From contig OZ255841.1 of NCBI GenBank assembly GCA_965277835.1, positions 1,178,001 to 1,242,000 on the forward strand: a stretch of 64,000 bases of DNA, given 5' to 3'. The notes under the pieces were generated by a model. It was not told the origin of the DNA. It saw only the letters and a program-made list of their open reading frames with translations, and did no database searches. Each line of letters begins with the position of its first letter. The first letter of the stretch is position 1. Shown here piece by piece: positions 36,231-46,386 of this stretch. The position numbers and the translations under genes were made by a program. The DNA is from Arcticimaribacter sp965277835 (GTDB taxonomy: Bacteria > Bacteroidota > Bacteroidia > Flavobacteriales > Flavobacteriaceae).

Positions 36231-36698
36231 ATGGTTAAAAGTTTTCAGGGGGAACGCGAATCAAACAAAAAAACAGAGCAACCTACTGTTATAGTAAAAG
36301 ATGTTATGACTGTTAATTTAGTACTTTTTACTAAAGACCAGTCTATACACGAGGCCATGAATTTATTTATAAAAAACAGAATTTCTGGTGGTCCTGTTGT
36401 GGACGAATCTGGCAAACTTATTGGCGTTATTTCCGAAGCAGATTGTATGAAACAAGTATCGGATAGCAGGTATTTTAATTTACCTCTATTAGACCAAACG
36501 GTAGGTCATTTTATGACTCCCGAAGCAGAAACACTCCCTGCATCTATGACTATTTTCGATGCCGCTTCAAAGTTTCATTCAACTGGTAGAAGACGATTTC
36601 CGGTGGTAGAAAACGGTAACTTAGTAGGGCAAATAAGTCGCAAAGACATTATAATTGCAGCAACGAATATGAAAAGCCAAACATGGCGAAAACCTTAA
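36231..36698 (+). CDS. Tandem CBS-domain protein
   Basis: Two CBS domains make up most of this 155-residue protein. The first (about residues 22-75) runs from VKDVMT to LIGVISEADC, and the second (about residues 88-148) from VGHFMT to LVGQISRKDI. CBS pairs bind adenine nucleotides and tune a partner protein; here no effector domain is fused. It may act as a free-standing energy sensor. The 3' end lies five bases from the convergent SemiSWEET gene. Confidence 0.9.
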   Translation: MVKSFQGERESNKKTEQPTVIVKDVMTVNLVLFTKDQSIHEAMNLFIKNRISGGPVVDESGKLIGVISEADCMKQVSDSRYFNLPLLDQTVGHFMTPEAETLPASMTIFDAASKFHSTGRRRFPVVENGNLVGQISRKDIIIAATNMKSQTWRKP

Positions 36699-36703
36699 TT
36701 TGG

Positions 36704-36970
36704 TTATCTCCTTTCTGCTTTTTTACTTTTCCAAATAAAATACAAGATTGTAACTTGAAGTAAAGCCGTTATGCTGTTGGCAATAATTATAGAGTTACTA
36801 TGTATAAAAACGCCGTATATACCCCAAAAAACAACTCCTGTGAGCATTACAAAATACATAGTAAAAGAAACCCCCGAAACAGATTTTGTTTTCCATACCT
36901 TAATCACTTGAGGTAAAAAAGACGAGGTTGTCAATAAGGCTGCTAAATAGCCGATAATTTCTATATTCAT
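36704..36970 (-). CDS. SemiSWEET sugar transporter
   Basis: The 88-residue protein has three membrane helices and the PQ motif in SSFLPQVIKVWKTKS, with a conserved Asn in the third helix. SemiSWEETs dimerise to carry sugars across the inner membrane by facilitated diffusion. It directly follows leuS on the minus strand, with one shared base at the junction, so it is likely translated from the same message. Confidence 0.9.
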   Translation of the reverse strand: MNIEIIGYLAALLTTSSFLPQVIKVWKTKSVSGVSFTMYFVMLTGVVFWGIYGVFIHSNSIIIANSITALLQVTILYFIWKSKKAERR

Positions 36971-39786
36971 TAACTTACTATATTTATTATTTTACCAGGG
37001 ATAACTATAATTTTCTTAGGTGTTATGCCCTCTAATTGTTTTTTTGTTTTTTCGTCCTGCAAAATTAATACTTCTATTTCTTTTGGCGACAAATCCAACG
37101 AAAAAATTTTCGTAAATCGCATTTTTCCATTAAATGACACAGGATAGTTTTTTGTGGTCTCTACCAAATGAGATGGCTCATAAATTGGGAAATCAACTGA
37201 ACTAGCACTCGTATCGTGTCCCAATAGTTGCCACAGCTCTTCTGCTATATGGGGAGCAAAGGGTTCTATCAAAATTGCAAGAGGCTCTAACACCTCGCGT
37301 TCATTACATTTTTGTGAAGACAATTCGTTTACACAAATCATAAACATACTAATACACGTATTGAACGAAAAGTTTTCGATATCCTCAGTTATTTTTTTAA
37401 TTGTCTGATGAAGGCTCTTTAAAGACTCTTTCGAAGCTGGTTTATCCGAAACCGAAAACAGCTCGTTTGGATGATATAACTTCCATAGTTTTTTCAAAAA
37501 AGAATATACCCCCGAAATACCAGCCGTGTTCCATGGTTTTGCCTGCTCCAATGGACCCAAAAACATTTCGTACATACGCAATGTGTCAGCTCCATACCTG
37601 TTGCAAATGTCATCGGGGTTTACTACATTATATTTAGACTTCGACATTTTTTCGACTTCGCGAGACACTCTAAAAACCCCATCTTCTTCTGTAATAAATT
37701 CTGCATCCTTAAATTCTGGTCGCCAGTTTTTAAACGCTTCAATATCTAATTCATTTGAAGTATTAACAAATAACACATCCGTGCGCGTTTTTTGAATATT
37801 CTGTTGGTCAACCAAATTATTCGAAAGATAAGTGTTGGTGCCTTCAATACGATTTAAAAAAGCCGATTCTCCCAAAATCATGCCTTGGTTAATTAACTTT
37901 TTTGCATATTCTTCTACTGGAACCAAACCACGGTCGAAAAGAAATTTTTGCCAAAAACGAGAATATAACAAATGCCCCGTAGCGTGTTCGCTCCCACCAA
38001 GATATAAATCTACATCTTGCCAATAATCTAATGCGTCTTTGCTTACAAATTCCTTTGTATTATCGGCGTCCATATATCGGTTAAAATACCAAGAACTCCC
38101 CGCCCAACCTGGCATAGTATTCAACTCTAACGGAAAAACTGTTTTATTATCAATTCTAGAAATTTCTACAACCGCTTCGTTTATAGTATCCCAAGCCCAA
38201 GTCGTTGCATTACCCAAAGGAGGTTTACCCTCTTTGGTTGGTAAATACTGCTTAACATCGGGCAGTACCAAAGGCAAGTTTTCGAGCTTCAATGGTACAG
38301 GCAAACCATCTCTATAGTAAATAGGTATAGGTTCTCCCCAATAGCGTTGCCTACTAAAAATAGCATCCCTAAGTCTATAGTTTATTGTCCCCTCCCCAAA
38401 ACCTTGTGCTTCTAGTTTTTCTATAGCAGTAGATATCGCTTCTTTATAAGTAAGTCCATTTAAAAAATCGGAGTCCGTAATTTTAGTGTCTCCTTTTTCG
38501 GCAAAAGCAGATTCAGAAATATCAACCCCATCAAAAATATTACGGATTGGAATATTAAAATGCTTTGCAAAATCATAATCGCGTTGATCGCCACACGGCA
38601 CAGCCATAACTGCTCCTGTCCCATAACCTGCCAAAACGTAGTCTCCTATCCATATAGGTATTGGTTCTTTGGTAAACGGATGTAATGCGTATGCGCCAGT
38701 AAAAACACCGCTAATTGTCTTTACATCTGCCATGCGATCTCGCTCCGAACGCTGTGCACTAGCTTCGACATATGCCTCTACATTGTCTTTTTGTGCAGGG
38801 CTCGTAATAACTTTAACCAAATCATGTTCGGGTGCTAAGGTCATAAAAGTAACTCCAAACAACGTGTCTGGGCGTGTGGTAAAAACCTCAATAAGTCCAT
38901 CGTGATTTTGAATTTGAAAACGCACACTTGCCCCAACAGATTTGCCTATCCAATTGCGTTGCATTTCTTTTAGAGGCTCTGGCCAGTCAATGGTATCTAA
39001 GCCTGTTAGCAAACGGTTGGCATAAGCTCCAATCCGCATACTCCATTGCTTCATTCTCTTTTTTGTAACGGCATACCCGCCTCGCTCAGAAACTCCGTTT
39101 ATTATTTCGTCATTTGCCAAAACAGTCCCTAACTCTGGGCACCAGTTTACTTCTGTTTCAGATAAATAGGTCAAGCGATATTTTAGCAATATCTCTTGTT
39201 GCTCGCTTGCACTAAACGCTAACCACGCTTTTGAATTAAATTGTTCCGCATGTTCATCAGAAACTACGTCAAGTCCTTCCGTGCCATGCTGTTCAAAATG
39301 CGTTATCAATTTTTCTATAGGTAATGCCTTGTTCTCTTTGTTGCAATAGTAAGAGTCGAACAGAAGTAAAAATATCCACTGTGTCCATTTATAAAAATCT
39401 GCTTGCGAGGTGCGGACTTCTCTACTCCAGTCAAACGAAAAACCCATACGGTCTAACTGTTCCCTATATCTTTTTATATTAGTTTCTGTAGTTATATTGG
39501 GGTGTTGCCCTGTCTGAATTGCATATTGCTCGGCTGGTAACCCAAACGAGTCGTATCCTTGTGGATGAAGCACATTGAAACCCTTGTGCCGTTTATATCT
39601 CGAATAAATATCACTAGCAATATAACCCAGCGGATGCCCAACATGAAGCCCTGCCCCAGAAGGATAAGGAAACATATCTAACACATAATACTTTGGTAAA
39701 GTGCTTTTGTTTTCAGCCTTAAATATTTGGTTTTTAGCCCAATATTTTTGCCATTTTTTTTCAATCTCAAGGAAATTATACCCCAC
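36970..39786 (-). CDS. leuS: Leucyl-tRNA synthetase
   Basis: LeuRS attaches leucine to tRNA-Leu. The HIGH-type motif is HVGHPLGY (about residue 49) and the KMSKS motif is EKMSKSKYN (about residue 712); the CP1 editing domain lies between. The 938-residue length is usual for Bacteroidota. The start is GTG at 39786, giving the family's N terminus (YNFLEIEKKWQKYW); no ATG fits. SemiSWEET follows immediately. A promoter box precedes it, and it diverges from ftsX. Confidence 0.97.
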   Translation of the reverse strand: MGYNFLEIEKKWQKYWAKNQIFKAENKSTLPKYYVLDMFPYPSGAGLHVGHPLGYIASDIYSRYKRHKGFNVLHPQGYDSFGLPAEQYAIQTGQHPNITTETNIKRYREQLDRMGFSFDWSREVRTSQADFYKWTQWIFLLLFDSYYCNKENKALPIEKLITHFEQHGTEGLDVVSDEHAEQFNSKAWLAFSASEQQEILLKYRLTYLSETEVNWCPELGTVLANDEIINGVSERGGYAVTKKRMKQWSMRIGAYANRLLTGLDTIDWPEPLKEMQRNWIGKSVGASVRFQIQNHDGLIEVFTTRPDTLFGVTFMTLAPEHDLVKVITSPAQKDNVEAYVEASAQRSERDRMADVKTISGVFTGAYALHPFTKEPIPIWIGDYVLAGYGTGAVMAVPCGDQRDYDFAKHFNIPIRNIFDGVDISESAFAEKGDTKITDSDFLNGLTYKEAISTAIEKLEAQGFGEGTINYRLRDAIFSRQRYWGEPIPIYYRDGLPVPLKLENLPLVLPDVKQYLPTKEGKPPLGNATTWAWDTINEAVVEISRIDNKTVFPLELNTMPGWAGSSWYFNRYMDADNTKEFVSKDALDYWQDVDLYLGGSEHATGHLLYSRFWQKFLFDRGLVPVEEYAKKLINQGMILGESAFLNRIEGTNTYLSNNLVDQQNIQKTRTDVLFVNTSNELDIEAFKNWRPEFKDAEFITEEDGVFRVSREVEKMSKSKYNVVNPDDICNRYGADTLRMYEMFLGPLEQAKPWNTAGISGVYSFLKKLWKLYHPNELFSVSDKPASKESLKSLHQTIKKITEDIENFSFNTCISMFMICVNELSSQKCNEREVLEPLAILIEPFAPHIAEELWQLLGHDTSASSVDFPIYEPSHLVETTKNYPVSFNGKMRFTKIFSLDLSPKEIEVLILQDEKTKKQLEGITPKKIIVIPGKIINIVS

Positions 39787-39809
39787 AGTAATTTACTTTT
39801 TTAAAAGTG

Positions 39810-39817
39810 CAAAAATA
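39810..39817 (-). promoter_or_regulatory. -7 promoter box for leuS
   Basis: TATTTTTG on the minus strand matches TAnnTTTG exactly, 23 bases before the leuS GTG start. Confidence 0.5.
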
Positions 39818-39907
39818 CAGTTATAACAGGAAACTAAAAAGTTTATTAATAGTTAAGAATATAAATTGATTTGTGTTTACTATTTTTACATTGACAATTT
39901 AATCAGC

Positions 39908-40786
39908 GTGTCTAAAAACTCACAAGATAATTATCAAAAAAGGCGATTATTATCTACTTACTTTTCGGTAGTTATTAGCATATCTCTTGTTCTATTTTTA
40001 TTAGGCTTACTAGGGCTATTATTTTTAAATTCTAAAAAAGTAGCCGACCATTTCAAAGAGCAAATAGCACTTACTATTTATATTGACAACACCGCAAAAG
40101 AAATTGAGATAAAAGAGCTTCAAAAAAGTCTTAGCCTAATGCAAGAAACAAAAGAAGCCCACTATGTTTCTAAGGAAGATGCTGCCACAACACATGCACA
40201 AGAAATAGGCGAAGATTTTATAGATTTTTTAGGGTATAACCCACTTCTCAATTCTATTGATGTGTACTTTAACGCAAACTATGTGTCGCCTGCTTTTCTA
40301 AACGAACTTCAGGCAAGCCTTGAGGCAGAATCTTATATTAGCGAAGTTACCTATGACCAACCTCTAGTTGAAATTTTAGATAAGAATATTAAAAAAATAA
40401 CCCGATGGATTCTCATCCTTAGTACCTTTTTTATTCTCGTTGCTATTTTACTAATTAATAGTTCCATTCGCTTATCTATTTATTCTAAACGCATGGTAAT
40501 TAAAACAATGCAGCTTGTTGGGGCGACAAAAAGCTTTATTCGAAAACCTTTTATTTGGACACATTTACAGTTAGGCTTCTTAGGGTCTCTTATTGCACTT
40601 GGGGGACTTGCCGTAGTTTTTTATGAACTCAACAGGCGATTTCCAACACTTAACTTATTATCGGACTTTACCGAGCCACTATTTGTGTTTTCATTTATTT
40701 TAATCATGGGAATTCTAATTACGGGGTTATGTACTTTTTTCGCTACCCAACGATTTTTAAATTTAACTACAGAAGCAGCTCAATAA
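39908..40786 (+). CDS. ftsX: Cell division protein FtsX
   Basis: FtsX is the membrane part of the FtsEX complex, which activates peptidoglycan hydrolases at the septum. The 292-residue protein has one N-terminal helix, a periplasmic loop of about 140 residues, and three C-terminal helices with MVIKTMQLVGATKSFIRKPF, a typical FtsX segment. The start is taken as GTG at 39908 because homologs begin shortly before QKRRL; a longer frame from TTG at 39866 would add 14 unlikely residues. ftsE is not in the window. DUF3098, uppP and truB follow in the same direction. Confidence 0.92.
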   Translation: MSKNSQDNYQKRRLLSTYFSVVISISLVLFLLGLLGLLFLNSKKVADHFKEQIALTIYIDNTAKEIEIKELQKSLSLMQETKEAHYVSKEDAATTHAQEIGEDFIDFLGYNPLLNSIDVYFNANYVSPAFLNELQASLEAESYISEVTYDQPLVEILDKNIKKITRWILILSTFFILVAILLINSSIRLSIYSKRMVIKTMQLVGATKSFIRKPFIWTHLQLGFLGSLIALGGLAVVFYELNRRFPTLNLLSDFTEPLFVFSFILIMGILITGLCTFFATQRFLNLTTEAAQ

Positions 40787-40796
40787 CAAAACTATT

Positions 40797-41039
40797 ATGG
40801 CACAAAAAAAACCGCAACAAAAACAATTCTTATTTGGTCGCCGAAACTATATGTTTCTAATCATATCCGTACTAACAATAGGGTTAGGTTTTATATTGAT
40901 GAGCGGAGGCGGTAGCCCAGACCCCAATGTGTTTAACCCAGAAATATTTAATTTTAGACGTATTCGTTTAGCCCCAACTTTGGTTTTAATTGGTTTTGGT
41001 GTTGCTATATACTCCATACTGACTACTTCCAAAAAGTAA
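40797..41039 (+). CDS. DUF3098 membrane protein
   Basis: The 80-residue protein has two membrane helices (about residues 17-35 and 60-76) around a short loop with DPNVFNPEIFNFRRI, a pattern I recognise as DUF3098. This family is found between ftsX and uppP in many Bacteroidota, so a role in cell-envelope growth is plausible but unproven. It starts 10 bases after ftsX and ends four bases before uppP. Confidence 0.85.
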   Translation: MAQKKPQQKQFLFGRRNYMFLIISVLTIGLGFILMSGGGSPDPNVFNPEIFNFRRIRLAPTLVLIGFGVAIYSILTTSKK

Positions 41040-41043
41040 ACTA

Positions 41044-41835
41044 ATGGATGTACTCTCAGCAATTATTCTAGGAATTATTCAAGGGTTAACAGAGTTTCTA
41101 CCTATATCATCGAGCGGACATTTAGAGCTTGCTAAGGCAATTTTAGGGGACAACTCTCTCCCAAAAGAAAGCCTTCTTATGACCCTTATTTTGCACGGAG
41201 CAACTGCACTCAGTACTATTTTTGTGTTTAGAAAAGATATCCTAGATATTTTTAAAGGACTGTTTCAATTTAAAATGAATGACTCTTTTTATTTTTCTGC
41301 AAAAATATTAGTGTCAATGCTACCTGCCGTATTTGTAGGTCTTTTTTTAGAAAACCTTATTACGAGCCTATTTCATCAAAACATTTTTTTAGTCGGTACA
41401 ATGCTATGGGTTACTGCCATGCTTTTGTTTTTAGCAAATCGGGCGAAACCCACGAAAAAAAAGATGAATTTCAAATCTGCCCTAAGTATTGGGATTATCC
41501 AAGCCATAGCAATTTTACCAGGGATATCTAGGAGCGGAGCTACTATTGCTCTAGGCGTTATTTTGGGTATCGATAAAAGCAAAGCTGCTCGGTTTTCTTT
41601 TTTAATGGTAATCCCCCTTATTTTTGGAAGTATGGCTAAAGGCATACTAGAAATTGACACTACTATAATTGAGTTTCACGTTCTCCCTATGTTACTCGGC
41701 TTTATTGCTGCTTTTATAACAGGTGTTTTGGCTTGTAAATGGATGATCGAATGGGTGAAAAAAGCAAAGCTATGGTACTTTAGTATATATTGTTTTGTCG
41801 TTGGGACAATTGCTATAATCTTTGGGTTATTATGA
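41044..41835 (+). CDS. uppP: Undecaprenyl-diphosphatase
   Basis: UppP (BacA) removes a phosphate from undecaprenyl diphosphate, recycling the lipid carrier for peptidoglycan and surface glycans. The 263-residue membrane protein shows the two key blocks: GLTEFLPISSSGHLE near residue 15 and PGISRSGATIALG near residue 160. The gene overlaps truB by ATGA (41832-41835), which suggests translational coupling. Confidence 0.96.
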   Translation: MDVLSAIILGIIQGLTEFLPISSSGHLELAKAILGDNSLPKESLLMTLILHGATALSTIFVFRKDILDIFKGLFQFKMNDSFYFSAKILVSMLPAVFVGLFLENLITSLFHQNIFLVGTMLWVTAMLLFLANRAKPTKKKMNFKSALSIGIIQAIAILPGISRSGATIALGVILGIDKSKAARFSFLMVIPLIFGSMAKGILEIDTTIIEFHVLPMLLGFIAAFITGVLACKWMIEWVKKAKLWYFSIYCFVVGTIAIIFGLL

Positions 41836-42542
41836 ATAATGACCTAAAAGAAGAGTTTATAAATGGTAAAGTCATTCTTATTGACAAACCCTTAGAATGG
41901 ACTTCTTTTCAGGTTGTCAACAAAATACGTTGGCTAATAAAAACCGCGTTTGGTATTAAAAAAATAAAAGTAGGACATGCGGGTACACTCGACCCATTAG
42001 CCTCTGGTCTCCTAATTTTGTGTACTGGTAAAATGACAAAACGTATTGAACAGTTTATGAACCAAGAAAAAGAATATACTGGTACATTTATATTAGGCGC
42101 AACAACACCTTCGTACGATTTAGAAACAGAAATTAACCAACGCTTTTCTACTGCACATATCGACGAGCGTTTACTTCAATCTACACGTTCTCAGTTTATA
42201 GGCGAGATAAAGCAACAGCCTCCCATTTTTTCTGCGTTAAAAAAAGAGGGGCAACGCCTATATGAATTTGCAAGAAAGGGAATTGATGTAGATATACCTT
42301 TTAAAACCGTTTTTGTTAAATCATTTGAGTTAACCAAAATAAACCTCCCAGAAGTAAGTTTTAAAATTAAGTGCAGTAGAGGTACTTATATAAGATCGTT
42401 AGCCCACGATTTTGGAAAAGCACTTGAAACAGGGGCATATCTTGGTTCGCTCCGAAGAACTAAAATAGGAACGTTTAGCGTAACCGAAGCAACCCAAATA
42501 GAACATTTTGAAAAACAACTAGAACACATAAACAAGACTTGA
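41832..42542 (+). CDS. truB: tRNA pseudouridine(55) synthase
   Basis: TruB makes pseudouridine 55 in the T-loop of most tRNAs. The catalytic Asp lies in GHAGTLDPLASG, and IDKPLEWTSF and KCSRGTYIRSLAHD are further family motifs. The start at 41832 is taken from the ATGA overlap with the uppP stop; a longer frame would lie within uppP. Length with this start is 236 residues, as usual for Bacteroidota. Confidence 0.96.
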   Translation: MNNDLKEEFINGKVILIDKPLEWTSFQVVNKIRWLIKTAFGIKKIKVGHAGTLDPLASGLLILCTGKMTKRIEQFMNQEKEYTGTFILGATTPSYDLETEINQRFSTAHIDERLLQSTRSQFIGEIKQQPPIFSALKKEGQRLYEFARKGIDVDIPFKTVFVKSFELTKINLPEVSFKIKCSRGTYIRSLAHDFGKALETGAYLGSLRRTKIGTFSVTEATQIEHFEKQLEHINKT

Positions 42543-42584
42543 TATTATCTGAGGGTACTTCAAAAAAAGTTGCTTTAATTTTTT

Positions 42585-42592
42585 TATCTTTG
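42585..42592 (+). promoter_or_regulatory. -7 promoter box for pyrH
   Basis: TATCTTTG is an exact TAnnTTTG match, 17 bases before the pyrH ATG. A TTG triplet occurs 12 bases further upstream, closer than the usual -33 spacing. Confidence 0.5.
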
Positions 42593-42609
42593 TAATACTA
42601 AAAAACCTT

Positions 42610-43317
42610 ATGAATTTCAATCGTATATTACTTAAACTTAGTGGTGAAGCACTAATGGGCGAATGCTCTTACGGTATTGACCCTGTTAGAATTAATGAAT
42701 ATGCAGAAGAAATAAAACAGATTTATAATCAAAATGTTGAAATTGCAATAGTCATCGGTGGCGGAAACATCTTCAGAGGAGTTTCGGCATCTAACCAAGG
42801 GATTGACAGAGTGCAGGCAGATTATATGGGAATGCTTGCCACAGTGATGAACGGTTTGGCTTTGCAAAGTGCCCTAGAAAATATTGATGTACCTACACGG
42901 CTCCAAACTGCTTTAAAAATTGAAGCCATAGCCGAGCCGTATATAAAAAGAAAAGCCGTACGCCATTTAGAAAAAAACAGAGTCGTCATTTTTAGTGCAG
43001 GTACAGGTAATCCTTTTTTTACAACAGACTCTGCTGCTGTACTTAGAGCAATTGAAATTAATGCAGATGTTATTTTAAAAGGCACTCGGGTAGATGGTAT
43101 TTATGATGAAGACCCTGAAAAGAACAAGAAAGCAATTAAATTCGACTCTCTATCTTTCAAGGAGGTTCTTAAGCGTGGGCTCAAAGTTATGGACACTACC
43201 GCCTTTACCCTCAGTCAAGAAAATAAACTACCTATTATTGTTTTTGACATGAATACAAAAGGAAACTTAATAAAAGTCGTACAAGGCGAAAATATTGGAA
43301 CAAGAGTAGATCTTTAA
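42610..43317 (+). CDS. pyrH: UMP kinase
   Basis: PyrH phosphorylates UMP to UDP in pyrimidine nucleotide synthesis. The 235-residue protein shows the amino acid kinase family motifs: LKLSGEALMG at the N terminus, VIGGGNIFRG, and FSAGTGNPFFTTD with the nucleotide-binding residues. The pyrH-frr order with a 10-base gap is one of the most widely conserved gene pairs in bacteria. Confidence 0.97.
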   Translation: MNFNRILLKLSGEALMGECSYGIDPVRINEYAEEIKQIYNQNVEIAIVIGGGNIFRGVSASNQGIDRVQADYMGMLATVMNGLALQSALENIDVPTRLQTALKIEAIAEPYIKRKAVRHLEKNRVVIFSAGTGNPFFTTDSAAVLRAIEINADVILKGTRVDGIYDEDPEKNKKAIKFDSLSFKEVLKRGLKVMDTTAFTLSQENKLPIIVFDMNTKGNLIKVVQGENIGTRVDL

Positions 43318-43327
43318 GTAACACATT

Positions 43328-43882
43328 ATGAACGAAGAATTACAATTTATCTTAGACAGTACTGTTGAGGACATGACCAAAGCAATAAAGCATTTGGAGT
43401 CGGAGCTATTAAAAGTTAGAGCAGGAAAAGCAAACCCTGTTATGCTTAACGGTGTTATGGTCGATTATTATGGTTCACCTACACCACTAAGTCAGGTAGC
43501 CAATGTTAACTCCCCAGATGCACAAACACTATCCGTACATCCTTGGGAAAAATCGATATTAGCCGATATCGAAAGAGCTATAATTAATTCTAATTTAGGT
43601 TTTAATCCTATGAATAATGGAGAATCTATAAACATTAATATTCCTCCATTAACTGAAGAACGCCGAAAAGAACTTGCGAAAGTGGCGAAAACCGAAGCTG
43701 AAGAAGCTAAAATAAGTATTCGCAACGCTCGTAAAGAAGCTAACCATGAAATTAAAAAAGTTGAGGTTTCTGAGGATGAACAAAAAAACTGCGCAATTGA
43801 TGTGCAATCTCACACCGATGCTTTTATTAAAAAAGTAGATGATATTTTTTCTAATAAAGAAAAAGATATTTTAACCATCTGA
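43328..43882 (+). CDS. frr: Ribosome recycling factor
   Basis: RRF splits the post-termination ribosome together with EF-G. The 184-residue protein has the standard features: KVRAGKANP near residue 30, the YYGSPTPLSQVANV block, and a long Lys/Glu-rich C-terminal helix. It lies 10 bases after pyrH. The C-terminal EDEQKNCAIDVQ segment differs slightly from the usual consensus, but length and motifs leave no doubt. Confidence 0.97.
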   Translation: MNEELQFILDSTVEDMTKAIKHLESELLKVRAGKANPVMLNGVMVDYYGSPTPLSQVANVNSPDAQTLSVHPWEKSILADIERAIINSNLGFNPMNNGESININIPPLTEERRKELAKVAKTEAEEAKISIRNARKEANHEIKKVEVSEDEQKNCAIDVQSHTDAFIKKVDDIFSNKEKDILTI

Positions 43883-43934
43883 TATATAAAATCCTCTACT
43901 GGTGCATTACGCTTTTATTTGAGCATTTCTCATT

Positions 43935-46331
43935 ATGAAGAAAAGAAGAAAAAGGAGTTTTTGGGAAAGTGTAGCGCGCTTAATACTTCGTAATCGATTC
44001 GCTTTTTTAATTGGTCTCGCCGCGGTTACTGCGTTTTGGGTTACACAGTGGGAACATATACGGTTTACGCACACAGAAGCCAACTTACTTCCCGACCATC
44101 ACGAAGAAAATATTCGATACAATAATTTTGTAAACCTTTTTGGAGAAGAAGGAAATCTATTAGTTATTGCCGTTCAAGACTCTACTTTATTCTCCGAAGA
44201 CAGGTTTAAAGCATGGAATAAGTTAAACGTCGAAATAGAGTCGTACAGTGAAATTGACTTTGTCCTATCTATAGAAAACCTAGCTGTTTTAACAAAAAAT
44301 AGCAAAGAAAAAAAATTCGAATTAACCCCTTTTTTAAAAAAAGCCCCTTCGAGTAAAGAAGATTTTCGGTTGTTAAAACAACAGTTATTTCAAGAGCTTC
44401 CTTTTTTTGAAAACCTTTTATTCAATAAAGAAACACAAACGGTTCGCTCGGTAATTTACATGAAATCTGATATTGTAAACAATATCAAAAGAAAGAAATT
44501 TATATTCGAAACCTTTATCCCGTTAATAGAATCTTTTGAGCAAGACACAGGAACGAATGTCCGAACTTCTGGAATGCCTTATATACGCACATTAAACTCT
44601 CAGAACATTGTTGACGAGATTGGCATATTTGTTTTAGGAGCTTTAGGAATAACATCTCTAATTTTCTTTTTGTTCTTCCGTTCCGTGCGTGCCACTATTA
44701 TTTCTATGATAATCGTGTTAATTGGCGTGGCATGGGCACTTGGCATACTCGGCTGGATGAACTATGAAATTACTATCCTTACAGCTTTAATTCCTCCTTT
44801 GATAATTGTAATTGGTATTCCTAATTGTATTTTCTTAATTAATAAATACCAGCAAGAAGTTGTTAAACACGGGAATCAAATTAAATCTCTACGGCAAACA
44901 ATTATTAAAATTGGAAATGCAACCCTAATGACCAACCTAACTACAGCATCGGGGTTTGCAACATTTATTCTTACGGACAGTAAACTATTAAAAGAGTTTG
45001 GGGTAATAGCCTCGATAAATATAATTGGGATTTTTGTGCTTTCTCTGCTTCTTATTCCAATCTTATATAGTTTTATGCCCTTGCCCAAAAAGAAGCATTT
45101 AAATCATCTTAAAAATAAATCGGTTTATAAGTTTATCAATTGGATTGAACATAGTGTGCGCTACAAAAGAATTAACACTTACATTATTTCATTAATAGCT
45201 TTGATAATTAGTATTATTGGAATTTATCAGATTAAAATTTCGGGAAGTATTTTAGAGGATATGCCTCAAAAACAAGAGTTTTTTAAAGACATCCTATTCT
45301 TCAATGATGAATTTAACGGCATTGTTCCGCTTGAGATTTTAATAGACACAAAAAGAGAAAACGGCGTTTTGAAACTCCCCACTCTAAAACGAATGAATAC
45401 CCTTGGAAAAGTTATTAATGATATTCCCGAACTCTCACCTCCCCTATCTATTGTTAACGCTGTGAAATACGCAAAACAAGCGTACTATAATGGAAATCCA
45501 AATTATTATGGGTTACCTACATCCCAAGAAAACAGTTTTATTTTATCGTACCTCCAATCTTCGACTGATGACGAAAGTTTGACAAAAAATTATGTGGATA
45601 CCACAGGTCAATATGCTCGAATGACAACGTTTATGAAAGACATCAAAACGGAGCGTATGGAAGAAATTAAAACAGAACTTGAAAAAGAAATTAAAAAGAT
45701 TTTTCCAGAAGACCGCTACAATATAGAACTAACAGGCAAGTCTTTAATCTTCTTAAAAGGCACAAAATATTTAATCAAAAATTTAATTTTATCGCTATCC
45801 TTAGCCATTCTCTTAATTGCTCTTTTTATGGTATATCTTTTTAGATCTTTTAAAATGATAATCATTTCTTTAATTCCAAATCTTTTTCCTTTGTTATTAG
45901 CTGGTGGTGTAATGGGTTTTTTAGGGATTCCTATAAAACCATCTACAATATTAGTTTTTAGTATTGCATTTGGCATTTCGGTCGATGACACCATACATTT
46001 TCTTGCTAAATATAGGCAAGAGCTTATAGCGTCTAAATGGAAAATTAAACATTCGATTTATGCATCGCTAAGAGAAACTAGTGTAAGTATGTTTTATACC
46101 TCTATTGTCTTATTCTTCGGGTTTTCGGTTTTTATGATTTCAGAGTTTGGAGGTACTATAGCACTAGGAGGTCTAGTCTCTGCAACACTACTTTTTGCTA
46201 TGTTAGCAAACCTTGTTTTACTTCCTTCTCTTTTAATTTCTTTAGATCGAACAGTCTCAAACAAAGGCGTAATTAAAGAACCTAAGCTACATATTGTGGA
46301 GAACACTAATTCTAAGGAAGAACAAAACTGA
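43935..46331 (+). CDS. RND/MMPL-family membrane exporter
   Basis: The 798-residue protein has the duplicated layout of RND-type exporters of the MMPL group: one helix, a periplasmic loop, five helices, then a second helix, loop and five helices (about 12 in all). Helix-four segments contain PNCIFLINKY in the first half and GISVDDTIHFLAKY in the second; the Asp pair in the second half probably carries protons. Cargo is unknown; relatives move lipids, hopanoids or sterol-like molecules. No membrane-fusion protein gene is adjacent. Confidence 0.88.
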   Translation: MKKRRKRSFWESVARLILRNRFAFLIGLAAVTAFWVTQWEHIRFTHTEANLLPDHHEENIRYNNFVNLFGEEGNLLVIAVQDSTLFSEDRFKAWNKLNVEIESYSEIDFVLSIENLAVLTKNSKEKKFELTPFLKKAPSSKEDFRLLKQQLFQELPFFENLLFNKETQTVRSVIYMKSDIVNNIKRKKFIFETFIPLIESFEQDTGTNVRTSGMPYIRTLNSQNIVDEIGIFVLGALGITSLIFFLFFRSVRATIISMIIVLIGVAWALGILGWMNYEITILTALIPPLIIVIGIPNCIFLINKYQQEVVKHGNQIKSLRQTIIKIGNATLMTNLTTASGFATFILTDSKLLKEFGVIASINIIGIFVLSLLLIPILYSFMPLPKKKHLNHLKNKSVYKFINWIEHSVRYKRINTYIISLIALIISIIGIYQIKISGSILEDMPQKQEFFKDILFFNDEFNGIVPLEILIDTKRENGVLKLPTLKRMNTLGKVINDIPELSPPLSIVNAVKYAKQAYYNGNPNYYGLPTSQENSFILSYLQSSTDDESLTKNYVDTTGQYARMTTFMKDIKTERMEEIKTELEKEIKKIFPEDRYNIELTGKSLIFLKGTKYLIKNLILSLSLAILLIALFMVYLFRSFKMIIISLIPNLFPLLLAGGVMGFLGIPIKPSTILVFSIAFGISVDDTIHFLAKYRQELIASKWKIKHSIYASLRETSVSMFYTSIVLFFGFSVFMISEFGGTIALGGLVSATLLFAMLANLVLLPSLLISLDRTVSNKGVIKEPKLHIVENTNSKEEQN

Positions 46332-46356
46332 TAACTCAAATTCTTAGATAAACCAA

Positions 46357-46364
46357 TATATTTG
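46357..46364 (+). promoter_or_regulatory. -7 promoter box for asnS
   Basis: TATATTTG matches TAnnTTTG exactly and ends 22 bases before the asnS ATG. Confidence 0.45.
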
Positions 46365-46386
46365 CATTTTAAAGCCATAGATATTT